From contig NZ_JAHKPY010000003.1 of the NCBI RefSeq assembly GCF_018860745.1, positions 1-64,000 of the forward strand: a DNA stretch of 64,000 nt. The letters are read 5' to 3'. The notes below the pieces were generated by a model. It searched no databases. It worked only from the letters and a program-made list of their open reading frames with translations, and was not told where the DNA came from. The DNA comes from Zobellia uliginosa. GTDB lineage: Bacteria; Bacteroidota; Bacteroidia; Flavobacteriales; Flavobacteriaceae. Below are positions 54,001 to 62,273 of this stretch, piece after piece. Both the position numbers and the translations under genes were made by a program. Positions within the stretch are counted from its first letter, which is position 1, and the number at the start of each line of letters is the position of its first letter.

Positions 54001-55448
54001 TGAAGTTGTAAGGCTTTAGTTACTCTTTTTTTCGCAAGATAATCATCTAGCGCATAAGTAGAGCAATCTACACCAATACCACTATTTTTCACTCCGCCGT
54101 GCGGCAGGTATATATCATATTTTACTCCATTAAGTTGTACTTCTCCGAATTCTAGTCGGTTCGCAAAGAATTCTAAAGTGTCATCATTTTTAGAAAACAC
54201 GTAAGAAGCTAGCCCCGCATCTGTATTATTGGCTAGATCAATTACCTCTTCTTTTGTTTTAAATGGAACAATAAGAGCAACAGGACCAAAAATCTCATGT
54301 TGAAGAATTTCAACATCGTTTTTATCGAATACTACTACAGTAGGTTCAAAATAATAGCCGGTACCATCTATAGCCTTGCCGCCATAAAGCAATTGGCCAC
54401 CTTGTTCAATAGCTTTTTCTACGATGCCTTGGACTTTTGTGACCGATTGTTTGTTGGTTAACGGACCCATATCAGGTTTGTTCTCACGGCCGAAACCTAG
54501 TTTAGTAGTTTTAAACTTTGCAACCATACCGGCGGTAAAATCTTCTATTAGTGATTCGTGAACAAAAAAACGATTAGGTGCCACACAAATCTGTCCGCTA
54601 TTACCAACTTTTAAAGCTGTGCCTATATTGATGGCCAATTCTAAATCGGCATCTTCACAAACTATGAACGGAGCGTTTCCGCCGCACTCCATACTGTATC
54701 TTTTTATGGATGTTTTTGCACTTTGTGCGATAAGTTTCTGTGCTGTTTCCGTAGACCCTATCATGGTAATCAACCTTGGGATTTTACTTTCGCAAAGTGG
54801 AATGCCTACGTCTTTTAAATCACCACAAAGAACAGTTATTACCCCCTTTGGGAAATTTATTTCGGTACACAACTCACCAATAATATAAGCTGATAAAGGT
54901 GAAAATTCAGAAGGCTTTAAAATGATGCTAGAGCCGGAAGCCAAAGCAGGACCCAATTTAAAACCTAGGTTTAGAAGCGGAAAATTATAGGCAAGAAAAG
55001 CAACGGCAACACCTAAAGGTTGAGATACAAATTGGTGTTCATGTGTACCTTCTTTATCCTCAAGAGGAATATCCTTGCGTTTTTGAATTTCTTCCGAATA
55101 GTATTGTAATGAGTTGGTTATACTGGTCAGGTCTTCCTCGGAGCCTTCCCATGTTTTTCCCATTTCATACATGATGCTTTCACGCAATAAATCGCTATTC
55201 TCAATAATTTTATTTCTAAGTTTATCAATCCACATTAAGCGTTCCTCAAGCGGAAGAACAGACCAAGTTTCAAATCCTTTTTGAGCACTTTTTAAAGCTC
55301 TTTCTGTATCTTCTGCACTTGCCCAAGCTATGGTAGCCGTTGGTTTTTCGTCCGCAGGACAGATTACTTCAATAGTCTTACGATTAGAGGCCTCTACTAG
55401 GGCACCGTCTATATAAAGTTTCTTATGACCGAATTTTAACTGCTCCAT
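53997..55448 (-). CDS. Aldehyde dehydrogenase, probable 3,6-anhydro-D-galactose dehydrogenase
   Basis: The 483-residue enzyme has the ALDH fold: FLAYNFPLLNLGFKLGPAL, GSTETAQKLI, general base E254 (SMECGGNAPF) and nucleophile C288 (GNSGQICVAPNR). There is no signal, so it is cytoplasmic. By position in the D-AHG operon it oxidises the aldehyde form of 3,6-anhydro-D-galactose to 3,6-anhydro-D-galactonate with NAD(P). It overlaps the cycloisomerase gene by 26 bases. Succinate-semialdehyde or lactaldehyde specificity is the alternative on sequence alone. Confidence 0.9.
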   Translation of the reverse strand: MEQLKFGHKKLYIDGALVEASNRKTIEVICPADEKPTATIAWASAEDTERALKSAQKGFETWSVLPLEERLMWIDKLRNKIIENSDLLRESIMYEMGKTWEGSEEDLTSITNSLQYYSEEIQKRKDIPLEDKEGTHEHQFVSQPLGVAVAFLAYNFPLLNLGFKLGPALASGSSIILKPSEFSPLSAYIIGELCTEINFPKGVITVLCGDLKDVGIPLCESKIPRLITMIGSTETAQKLIAQSAKTSIKRYSMECGGNAPFIVCEDADLELAINIGTALKVGNSGQICVAPNRFFVHESLIEDFTAGMVAKFKTTKLGFGRENKPDMGPLTNKQSVTKVQGIVEKAIEQGGQLLYGGKAIDGTGYYFEPTVVVFDKNDVEILQHEIFGPVALIVPFKTKEEVIDLANNTDAGLASYVFSKNDDTLEFFANRLEFGEVQLNGVKYDIYLPHGGVKNSGIGVDCSTYALDDYLAKKRVTKALQLQ

Positions 55449-56589
55449 CTTTATGTATTTCTTTATCTAAATAGTATTCTAATTTATCCATATCAACATC
55501 AACGCCTAAACCAGGTGCACGGGGTACTTCTAAATGTCCGTTTTCAATTTTGACGTTATGTAAGGTAACCTCGTCACGTAGGGCATTTTCAGTTCTGTCC
55601 AATTCCATAGTAGGCAAGTCGTTATACATTCTGCCCGGATTTTTATCAAGGTTGGCAACTAGATGTATTGCGGCACTAATGGCAATCCAAGTTCCCCAAG
55701 TATGGGGTACCACATCTTTATTATAGGCCTGTGCTAGCGTTGTAATTCTTTTAGCTTCCGTTAATCCGCCAGTGGCACAAATATCAGGTTGTGCAATGTC
55801 TACCGCATCATTATCAAAAAGGCGCTTAAAACCGAATTTTAAATACTCGCATTCACCTCCAGCTATTGGAATAGTCGTGTTTTCTCTAAGTCTTCTGTAC
55901 CCGTCGTAATCTTCTGGAGAAACAGGTTCTTCAAACCAAGAAATGTCATATTGTTCGGATTTTCTAGCTAGTTCAATAGCCTCTTTATAACTATAGGCGT
56001 GGTTGGAATCTATCATCAAACGCATATCGGGTCCAATGGCCTTTCGTATTGCGGCAATATATTTTAGATCTTGCTGAATGCCTAGACCTACTTTCATTTT
56101 TGTGGCTTTGAATCCTTGGGATTTGTACAATAGCGCCTCTTCAACCAAAAGCTCTTCAAGGTTTTCGCTTCGGGTAAAATATAATCCAGTGGCGTAAGGT
56201 TCAATAATTGGGTTTTTAATACCGCCCAATAGCACGGAAACGGGCTGGTTTAAAAGCTTACCTTTAATATCCCACAATGCAACATCTATAGCACTGATAG
56301 CCGCTTGAAAAGCTCCGCTACGTGCGTAGTCCATAGAGCGCCTGTACATTTCTTGCCAGAGCGTCTCATGCTCCAAAGCATTTTTTTGCAAGAGGAAAGG
56401 CGTGAAAAAATCGATACCAGATTTAATTACAGCTGCAGGTCCGTAGCCTTCACCCCAGCCATATGTACCATCATCCAAGGTTATTTTGACGATACATATT
56501 TTTCGCGTGTCATACTGCCATTGCGAAAAATAGAAGGGCGTGTCAAGAGTATGAGTAATTACAAAAGGCTCTATCTTCTTGATTTTCAT
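55423..56589 (-). CDS. Enolase-superfamily enzyme, probable 3,6-anhydrogalactonate cycloisomerase
   Basis: The 388-residue protein is a mandelate-racemase-subgroup enolase. It has the KxK motif K164/K166 (KATKMKVG), metal ligands D194 (MIDSNHAYS), E220 (WFEEPV) and E246 (GGECEY), and the His base H296 (VVPHTWGT). It should open the anhydro ring of 3,6-anhydro-D-galactonate to give 2-keto-3-deoxy-D-galactonate. It lies between the RhaT-like gene (36 bases) and the dehydrogenase gene (overlap). A galactonate dehydratase role is the main alternative; the context favours cycloisomerase. Confidence 0.9.
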   Translation of the reverse strand: MKIKKIEPFVITHTLDTPFYFSQWQYDTRKICIVKITLDDGTYGWGEGYGPAAVIKSGIDFFTPFLLQKNALEHETLWQEMYRRSMDYARSGAFQAAISAIDVALWDIKGKLLNQPVSVLLGGIKNPIIEPYATGLYFTRSENLEELLVEEALLYKSQGFKATKMKVGLGIQQDLKYIAAIRKAIGPDMRLMIDSNHAYSYKEAIELARKSEQYDISWFEEPVSPEDYDGYRRLRENTTIPIAGGECEYLKFGFKRLFDNDAVDIAQPDICATGGLTEAKRITTLAQAYNKDVVPHTWGTWIAISAAIHLVANLDKNPGRMYNDLPTMELDRTENALRDEVTLHNVKIENGHLEVPRAPGLGVDVDMDKLEYYLDKEIHKDGAVKIRS

Positions 56590-56625
56590 AGTTTAATGTG
56601 CTTATAGTTTAAAGAAATGGTTGGT

Positions 56626-57633
56626 TTAATAATTGGCGTATCCTAAAATACAAATAGCAATAATCAGTACGGCTAAGCCGCCCAATAAAATTTTAAAGGG
56701 TTTTGCTGCATTTTTCCATTCACCTTCACGATAACCCCAAATATTACTAATAATTAAAGCTAGTCCTAAAAGTATGGGCCAGCCTACAACTGGGCCTAAG
56801 TTTCCCATAAGTGCAGCTCCTTGACCATAAACACCTAGTGCCGCGAACCAGAAAATACCGGCTACAACAGCCCATTTTAAAGCTTTGCCTTTGTTGGGAA
56901 TAGTAAAAGCATCCCATGATTTGTTTTTTGTAAAAAGGTAAAGAGCGTATCCTCCATTCATGACAAAAGCACCTAAAAGAACAACTACCCACGAGGCTAA
57001 ACTAGCATCTTTGGCATCTACCCCATACTCGTTTACAGCAATTGCTGCGACTGGAGCGGCATTAGAAAAGCCTACGTTTAAAAAGGCAGATAAAACTCCC
57101 GAAGCTACAGCTATTAAAACACCAATTTTTATAGATTTTGTTGTTGTGGTAGACTTACTGTGTAATTTGTCTCTCTGAACACCTGCAATTGCAGTAATGG
57201 CGACGCCCACTAAAAGAAGGGCAACTCCAATCATTATAATAGGAAATGAAGGTTGTTCAAATGCTCCTTCAATCTGAAAAAGCGGAATAATAGAACCTAC
57301 CGAAGCCGCAAGCCCCATAACAATTCCATAGGTGATTGATATACCGGTCTTTTCAACACTAACACCAAAGAGAATACCTCCAATTCCCCATAAAAAACCA
57401 TAAAACGCAGCTAGGAATAAGGTGTTGCTCTCTGCTTGTGAAATGATTTCAAAGAGATTTGGAATGACAATGAGCGCCCAGATTAAAGGAAATAAAATCA
57501 TTGCTGTAAACGTGTGAACAATCCACCAAGCTTCCCATTTTAAAGGTGCTATATGTTTCATTCCTAATCCAAAAGTTCCTTGAAAGAAACTAGCGAATAC
57601 TATTAAAACAATAGCCAGTAGATAAGTATCCAT
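56626..57633 (-). CDS. RhaT-like sugar:proton symporter
   Basis: The 335-residue protein has ten predicted helices and RhaT-family features: FQGTFGLGMKHIAPLKWEAWW at the N-terminus, GFLWGIGGILFGVSVEKTGIS and LGLALIISNIWGYREGEWK at the C-terminus. RhaT transports L-rhamnose or lyxose in E. coli. Here, as first gene of the D-AHG operon, it probably imports D-AHG or a related monosaccharide. No rhamnose genes are nearby. It has composite promoter D about 65 bases upstream. Confidence 0.9.
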   Translation of the reverse strand: MDTYLLAIVLIVFASFFQGTFGLGMKHIAPLKWEAWWIVHTFTAMILFPLIWALIVIPNLFEIISQAESNTLFLAAFYGFLWGIGGILFGVSVEKTGISITYGIVMGLAASVGSIIPLFQIEGAFEQPSFPIIMIGVALLLVGVAITAIAGVQRDKLHSKSTTTTKSIKIGVLIAVASGVLSAFLNVGFSNAAPVAAIAVNEYGVDAKDASLASWVVVLLGAFVMNGGYALYLFTKNKSWDAFTIPNKGKALKWAVVAGIFWFAALGVYGQGAALMGNLGPVVGWPILLGLALIISNIWGYREGEWKNAAKPFKILLGGLAVLIIAICILGYANY

Positions 57634-57700
57634 GTATGTTGATTTGTTTTATTGATGTTCAGATAGTGAGGTGTAGATGTATTCATATCCTCTTGTGATA

Positions 57701-57766
57701 CAAAGAAAATTGAATATGATACAGTGGGATTCTCGAATTTTACCCTAGAGTAACATTATTTTATCC
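57701..57766 (-). promoter_or_regulatory. Composite AraC-type promoter D (rhaT-like/D-AHG operon)
   Basis: On the plus strand, TTACCC (57740-57745) and TTATCC (57761-57766) are 21 bp apart; AACATTATT (57752-57760) precedes the right copy. The minus-strand -7 element TTTCTTTG lies at 57708-57701, 32 bases from the left repeat. There is no -33. It heads a seven-gene operon reaching 48494. Confidence 0.72.
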
Positions 57767-57780
57767 GAGTTGATTTGGGG

Positions 57781-59082
57781 TTAGAGTTGTGTTATGTAAT
57801 ATAAAGCCAACACAAGGAGCCCTCCACTAAGAGCAACAACCCCGGATAGTAGACTAAAAGATTTTAATAGGCGAGATACGGATACATCGTGTACTTCTTT
57901 AAATAACCAAAAGAAACTACTGTTTACATGGATTATACCTAAAGAACCCGCTCCAATTGCCGCAGCGGTAAAGGTTGGATGTAGAGTTCCGTTTGAGACT
58001 AATGGGGCAACAATAGATGCGGTAGTGATGAGTGATACCGTAATGGAGCCAGTAACCGTAGTAAAAAGGAAGCTCAGGATAAAAGGAATAACGATACCCA
58101 TAGCAGCAATATCTCCTACATCCGAAAACATGGAGCCTACTATTTCCGTGTCTTTTATTACTTGTCCAAATGCACCTCCTGTACCGGTGATTAGAATTAC
58201 GATAGCCGATTTCTCGCCAGAAGTCTTGAAAAATGTATTCAATCGGGTAGAAAAGTCTTTTGTAGGTAATAATGGCAGGGCAAAAAGTACACCTATGAGC
58301 AGTGCCCATACAGGATTTTTTATAAACTCGATAAAACCATTTTCTGAAGGGAAAATAGTGCCTATGGACATTAGGAAAAGAGGAACCAACAATGCCGCAA
58401 AAGGTAAAATCTTTTTAATCCCTTTTAATTCTTCTATTTGCGATACCGTATCAATAGTAGGCTCTGGTAAATTTAAGCTGAGGTTTTTCTTATTCCATCT
58501 AATCCACAGCAAACCTCCGGCTATAGCGGCTAAAGCAACCACAATATTCACCGGAATCATACCACCTATATTAATTTCCAGAATAGCCGCTACCGCCAGA
58601 GGCCCAGGGGTAGGCGGTATGAGCGCATGAGCAACTGTAAGGCTAATAGCTAAAGAAAGCCCGAGTGTTAAAACGGAATGACCTGATTTTTTGGACAAAA
58701 CGAATATAGTGGGTAGTAGCGTTAAATAAGCGACATCCATAAAAACAGGTATACCTATCAAAAAACCAATGACGGCCATACTCAACGGAAGGTATTTTGT
58801 CCCAAATAAGTTAATGATAGTATTCGCAATAACATCAGCACCTCCGGTTTGTGCAAGTATTTCACCTAATAAGGTACCGAAAAGAATAATGAGACCTATC
58901 CATTTTAAGGTATTCCCAAAACCACTTAATAAACTTTCCGTAACGAGTTCTACAGAACTGCCGGTGGTTAATCCTAAAATAAGACCGGATATTAATAGCG
59001 CGGGTATGGGGTGTATTTTAAAAACTGTTACAGCCACAATGAGCAATACAATACAGAGAAGTAAGAACAGAAGGCTGGTCAC
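57781..59082 (-). CDS. GntP-family permease
   Basis: The 433-residue protein has about 12-14 hydrophobic segments and GntP features: HPIPALLISGLILGL, GFGNTLKWIGLIILFGTLLG, IPVFMDVAYLTLLPTIF, IPPTPGPLAVAAIL, and NSSFFWLFKEVHDVSVSRLL near the C-terminus. GntP proteins import aldonates such as gluconate. A role for 3,6-anhydrogalactonate or another sugar acid from carrageenan is inferred. It is a separate transcription unit between the AraC and RhaT-like genes, with its own composite promoter A. Confidence 0.92.
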   Translation of the reverse strand: MTSLLFLLLCIVLLIVAVTVFKIHPIPALLISGLILGLTTGSSVELVTESLLSGFGNTLKWIGLIILFGTLLGEILAQTGGADVIANTIINLFGTKYLPLSMAVIGFLIGIPVFMDVAYLTLLPTIFVLSKKSGHSVLTLGLSLAISLTVAHALIPPTPGPLAVAAILEINIGGMIPVNIVVALAAIAGGLLWIRWNKKNLSLNLPEPTIDTVSQIEELKGIKKILPFAALLVPLFLMSIGTIFPSENGFIEFIKNPVWALLIGVLFALPLLPTKDFSTRLNTFFKTSGEKSAIVILITGTGGAFGQVIKDTEIVGSMFSDVGDIAAMGIVIPFILSFLFTTVTGSITVSLITTASIVAPLVSNGTLHPTFTAAAIGAGSLGIIHVNSSFFWLFKEVHDVSVSRLLKSFSLLSGVVALSGGLLVLALYYITQL

Positions 59083-59126
59083 GAGATTAAATTTAGGTTA
59101 GGTCAGTGTCAGTAATGGTATCCAAA

Positions 59127-59192
59127 CAAAAATAATAGAAATCTAGGCTCGCATAAAAGCGTACATTAACCAGTATTGGCACTATTGTAACC
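59127..59192 (-). promoter_or_regulatory. Composite AraC-type promoter A (GntP gene)
   Basis: On the plus strand, TTAACC (59166-59171) and GTAACC (59187-59192) are 21 bp apart; GGCACTATT (59178-59186) precedes the right copy. The minus-strand -7 element TATTTTTG (59134-59127) is a perfect consensus, 32 bases from the left repeat. There is no -33. The repeat nearest the -7 sits about where the -33 region would start, as in activator-dependent promoters. Confidence 0.75.
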
Positions 59193-59244
59193 TTGGAGAC
59201 AGTATTACAAGTAACTTGGTTGTGTAAGAGATTTTAAATTCAGG

Positions 59245-60141
59245 TTACACCAGCTCTTTTTTCTCATTGTATTTTTGCATGTATTCGGTTGGGGTAATAT
59301 CCATAAGTGCTTTAAATTGTCTGTTGAAATTTGTAAGCGTATTAAAACCCGATTGATAGCAAACGGTTGAAATCTGCATTTCACCTTCAATTAAAAGTTT
59401 ACATGCATTTCGTAAACGAATTTCATTTAAGTATTGCGTAAAAGATTTTCGCGTTTTCTTTTTAAAGTATCTACAGAAAGCATTTGGGGTCATGTGTGCA
59501 ATAGAAGCAATCTGTTCTAATTCTATTTTCTTCTCAAAATTTTCAGTCAAGAAATTTATGATTTTACGCATTCTATCTTTCTCGTTACTATTATAGGTAT
59601 TTGCAATTACCTCAGAACATAGTAACTCATAATTTTCACTAATAGATAAGGTATCTAAAATTTTCAAAAGCCCTACAATGCTGGAAAGGCCTTGGTCGCC
59701 AACTAGTCCGGATATAAGATTATGAACCATATACGTTGCAGATTCTGAAAATTTGATTCCTCTATCTGCCCGTTGCATAAGACTTTTTAATCTTTTTGAT
59801 TCGGTAAGGTCAAGAAAGTCGCTCCCTAAAAAGTGAGGTTCAAACTTTATGACAATGAGGTTCACAGCTTCAGTTTCCTGCTGGTCGTTGTAATACTCTT
59901 TATGGTTTCTGAATAGATGGGGAATATTACTTCCAATAAGATAAAGTTCTCCAGGTTCAAAACTTCCTATAGAATTACCAACGTAGCGCGTACCACTACT
60001 CTTAATAAAATAAATAAGTTCAAGTTCTTTATGAAAATGCCAATTCTGTTCAATACATGGTAGTCTATCTTGTCTCGCTAAAAATGAATTTTCAGGGCGT
60101 TTTTCGGTTTGTTTATACGTCAGCTTCATAGTCTCTTTCAA
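59245..60141 (-). CDS. AraC-family transcriptional regulator
   Basis: The 298-residue protein has an N-terminal cupin sensor (WHFHKELELIYFIKSSGTRY, then GSFEPGELYLIGSNIPHLF). The C-terminal AraC DNA-binding domain has two helix-turn-helices: IELEQIASIAHMTPNAFCRYF and ISTVCYQSGFNTLTNFNRQF (given within 21 residues each as motifs). A start four codons later (ending 60129) is possible. It is the obvious candidate activator of the D-AHG operons, all of which share one operator pattern. The homologous Zobellia locus also carries an adjacent AraC regulator. The effector is probably a carrageenan-derived sugar (inference). Confidence 0.93.
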   Translation of the reverse strand: MKETMKLTYKQTEKRPENSFLARQDRLPCIEQNWHFHKELELIYFIKSSGTRYVGNSIGSFEPGELYLIGSNIPHLFRNHKEYYNDQQETEAVNLIVIKFEPHFLGSDFLDLTESKRLKSLMQRADRGIKFSESATYMVHNLISGLVGDQGLSSIVGLLKILDTLSISENYELLCSEVIANTYNSNEKDRMRKIINFLTENFEKKIELEQIASIAHMTPNAFCRYFKKKTRKSFTQYLNEIRLRNACKLLIEGEMQISTVCYQSGFNTLTNFNRQFKALMDITPTEYMQKYNEKKELV

Positions 60142-60181
60142 TTTTATTATCCAGATTTTCCAAGTGCACGTTTCGACTTGA

Positions 60182-60209
60182 AAAATTTAGATATTCGTTG
60201 TTTTGTCAA
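60182..60209 (-). promoter_or_regulatory. araC-type gene promoter
   Basis: On the minus strand TTG (60209-60207), a 17-base spacer and TAAATTTT (60189-60182, one mismatch to TAnnTTTG) lie about 40 bases before the start at 60141. Unlike promoters A-D it has a good -33, consistent with constitutive low expression of the regulator. Confidence 0.6.
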
Positions 60210-60268
60210 GATAAGATTCCTATAAAGATATAAAATTACCTGAAATAATATCAATTATTAATTTTTGG

Positions 60269-60283
60269 AGATAGAATAGTGTA
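60269..60283 (+). promoter_or_regulatory. Single AraC-type operator-like site E
   Basis: Read on the minus strand the site is TACACTATTCTATCT, matching the right half of sites A-D (RRCACTATTNTAWCY) in 12 of 15 positions relative to site C. It is oriented toward the plus-strand deacetylase gene in the same sense as A-D toward theirs. The 21-bp partner repeat is weak, and the likely -7 (AATCTTTG, 60334-60341) is 7 bases further away than in A-D. It may regulate the deacetylase, the araC gene, or neither. Confidence 0.4.
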
Positions 60284-60413
60284 GGTGTCAGCATGCTAGT
60301 TTTATCAATTAGATATGGTAAATAGTACTTGATAATCTTTGCTTAATTTTCAGCTTAGTTGCAGGAAATTTGCGCATTTTATTTTGTCATCTATTTGTTT
60401 AAAGTTTTTTATT

Positions 60414-61241
60414 ATGAAAAAAAAGAAATTTCTAATTATTCATGCCGATGATGCTGGTCTCTGTCATTCTGAAAATAGAGCAACAATTGAGGCACTCCAA
60501 AAGGGCTTAGTGAATTCATGTAGTATAATGACAAACTGTCCTTGGTTCAATGAAATGGCAGAATTCGCTAAAGAGAATCCAATCTACGATTATGGAATTC
60601 ACCTTACTCTAACTTGCGAATGGGAAAAATACAAATTTGGACCGGTCTTACCGGTTTCGGAGGTTCCAAGTTTGGTTGATGACAATGGTTATTTCTTTAG
60701 AAATAGAGATTTGTTATGTAAAAATGCTATTGTATCCGAAGTAAAAAAGGAACTGATTGCACAAATTGAAAAAGGTTTGAAACATGGTATAAACCCTAGT
60801 CATCTTGATTCTCACATGTATAGTCTAGGAGCTAGGGAGGACTTATTTGAGGTCTACAAGGATTTAGGAAAGAAGTTTAAGATACCCGTTTTGTTAAATC
60901 GAGAACTTATGGAAATGGTTGGATTAAACTATGGAGAAAATATAAATAAAGAGGACTTTATAATAGACAAAGCACATTATGGGACATTTCATTATTTTGA
61001 GAAGGGTAAGCTAGCAAATTATTACACTAGTGTTTTTGATAGTTTGGTAGAAGGTGTAAATATAATATTGATTCACCCAGCTTTTGATGATGCAGAAATG
61101 AAAGCTATAACTATTAACCATCCAAATTTTGGTTCTGAATGGAGGCAAATCGATTTTGACTATTTTACAAGTCAAGAGTGTAGGTCAATTTTGGATGAGA
61201 GGAATATTACTCTTATAAGTTGGAAAGATTTGAATAAATAA
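60414..61241 (+). CDS. ChbG/YdjC-like carbohydrate deacetylase
   Basis: The ATG at 60414 ([18 protein letters not shown]) gives 275 residues; the earlier ATG at 60339 adds a spurious extension. The family motifs are HADDAG with its metal Asp near the N-terminus, [11 protein letters not shown], and [11 protein letters not shown] with the metal His pair. [15 protein letters not shown] segment follows. YdjC/ChbG enzymes deacetylate N-acetylated oligosaccharides, although many homologues have unknown substrates. There is no signal peptide. It is divergent from the AraC gene, with site E between them, so it may belong to the same regulon. Confidence 0.85.
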   Translation: MKKKKFLIIHADDAGLCHSENRATIEALQKGLVNSCSIMTNCPWFNEMAEFAKENPIYDYGIHLTLTCEWEKYKFGPVLPVSEVPSLVDDNGYFFRNRDLLCKNAIVSEVKKELIAQIEKGLKHGINPSHLDSHMYSLGAREDLFEVYKDLGKKFKIPVLLNRELMEMVGLNYGENINKEDFIIDKAHYGTFHYFEKGKLANYYTSVFDSLVEGVNIILIHPAFDDAEMKAITINHPNFGSEWRQIDFDYFTSQECRSILDERNITLISWKDLNK

Positions 61242-61521
61242 AATGGTATTTGTTTTTATACTTACAACTTTTTATATCCTCTGATTTTATGATTTTTAGC
61301 TATTTCCATGACACTCAGTTTTATAAGAGCAATTTTTCGTTTATAATCGTAATTGGGCAGTACACTACAGGATAGTAAAGAAAAAATGCTTCATTAGTTT
61401 TAGAGACTTAGAAACATGAAATAGCCTTAAGCCAATAGACGTGTTTTTAAGAAAGCCAACTCAACATGATAGGATTATCGGGTTTTTAATGAACTTCTAT
61501 ACTATTTAAACAAAACTAAAA
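61242..61521. other. Intergenic stretch without recognised features
   Basis: This AT-rich 280-base gap holds no ORF of note, no hairpin with a T-run and no full promoter consensus that I could find. Confidence 0.6.
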
Positions 61522-61962
61522 ATGACTATAAAATTATTGAGGATCAATCAGCTTTTTCTTCTTCTTTCTGGTGTTTTGATTTTTGCAATCTCTTGTACTT
61601 CGGATAAAAAAACAAATGAATCGGTTGAATCCGATAACCCTAAAATAACAAAGCCGAAACTCCAGTCCGGTTTTAATGCGGAACATTTGTACAGTCCGGG
61701 AGATAACGAAATGGGTTTATGGGTTGCTATGACCTTTGATAATAAAGAAAGACTTATTACTTCGGATCAATATGGTGCATTGTATCGGATGGAAGTGGCT
61801 CCAATAGACTCGGATAATCTTGTACCGGAAATGGACAAGCCTAAAATTCAATCAGGTAAGCAAATAGCTGATTCGGTAATTGAAATGGGCTAAGCTCATG
61901 GGTTATTGTACGCTTTTAAAAGCCTCTATGTTATTGTAAATCATAGAGATAGTGATGAGTAA
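61522..61962 (+). pseudogene. Decayed lipoprotein of the DUF7133/propeller dehydrogenase type
   Basis: The first 123 codons encode a lipoprotein signal (IFAISC, Cys 25) and the start of a sugar-dehydrogenase-like propeller (GLWVAMTFDNKERLITSDQY, then GALYRMEVAP). A TAA at 61891-61893 stops it inside a conserved stretch. Reading straight through gives AHGLLYAFKSLYVIVNHRDS, the expected continuation, up to another TAA at 61960-61962. Beyond this, to about 62100, only shifted scraps remain. A protein of this family would normally be several hundred residues longer. I call it a dead gene; a sequencing error alone would not explain two stops and the loss of the rest. Confidence 0.8.
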
Positions 61963-62273
61963 AAAAACCGGGAGTTTGTAGCTTTAAAATTAGAGACCGC
62001 TTTGATTTGGATGTCAATGGAAGTGAGTCATATCTTGGTCTATAGAGCGGTACCTGGGAATGCTTTGGAGCCGGCAACAAATCTAGCCATAGGCTAGAAA
62101 AAAGCAAGAAAGGCCATAGTAATTCATAGTGACACGGAACTTATTGTTACATTAAAACATTTTGATATAAAAAATCTGACTAAAAATTATAAATAAACCG
62201 TATTTTAGAGCAAGTGTATTTTTTACATTTTTTAAAAATGTACTATAGTTAAAATTCGACACCTTTGATTTAA

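Noticed and set aside
58025-58630. 201-residue plus-strand ORF opposite the GntP gene
   Set aside because: It is an antisense shadow of a conserved permease; its composition mirrors transmembrane codons and no motif is present.
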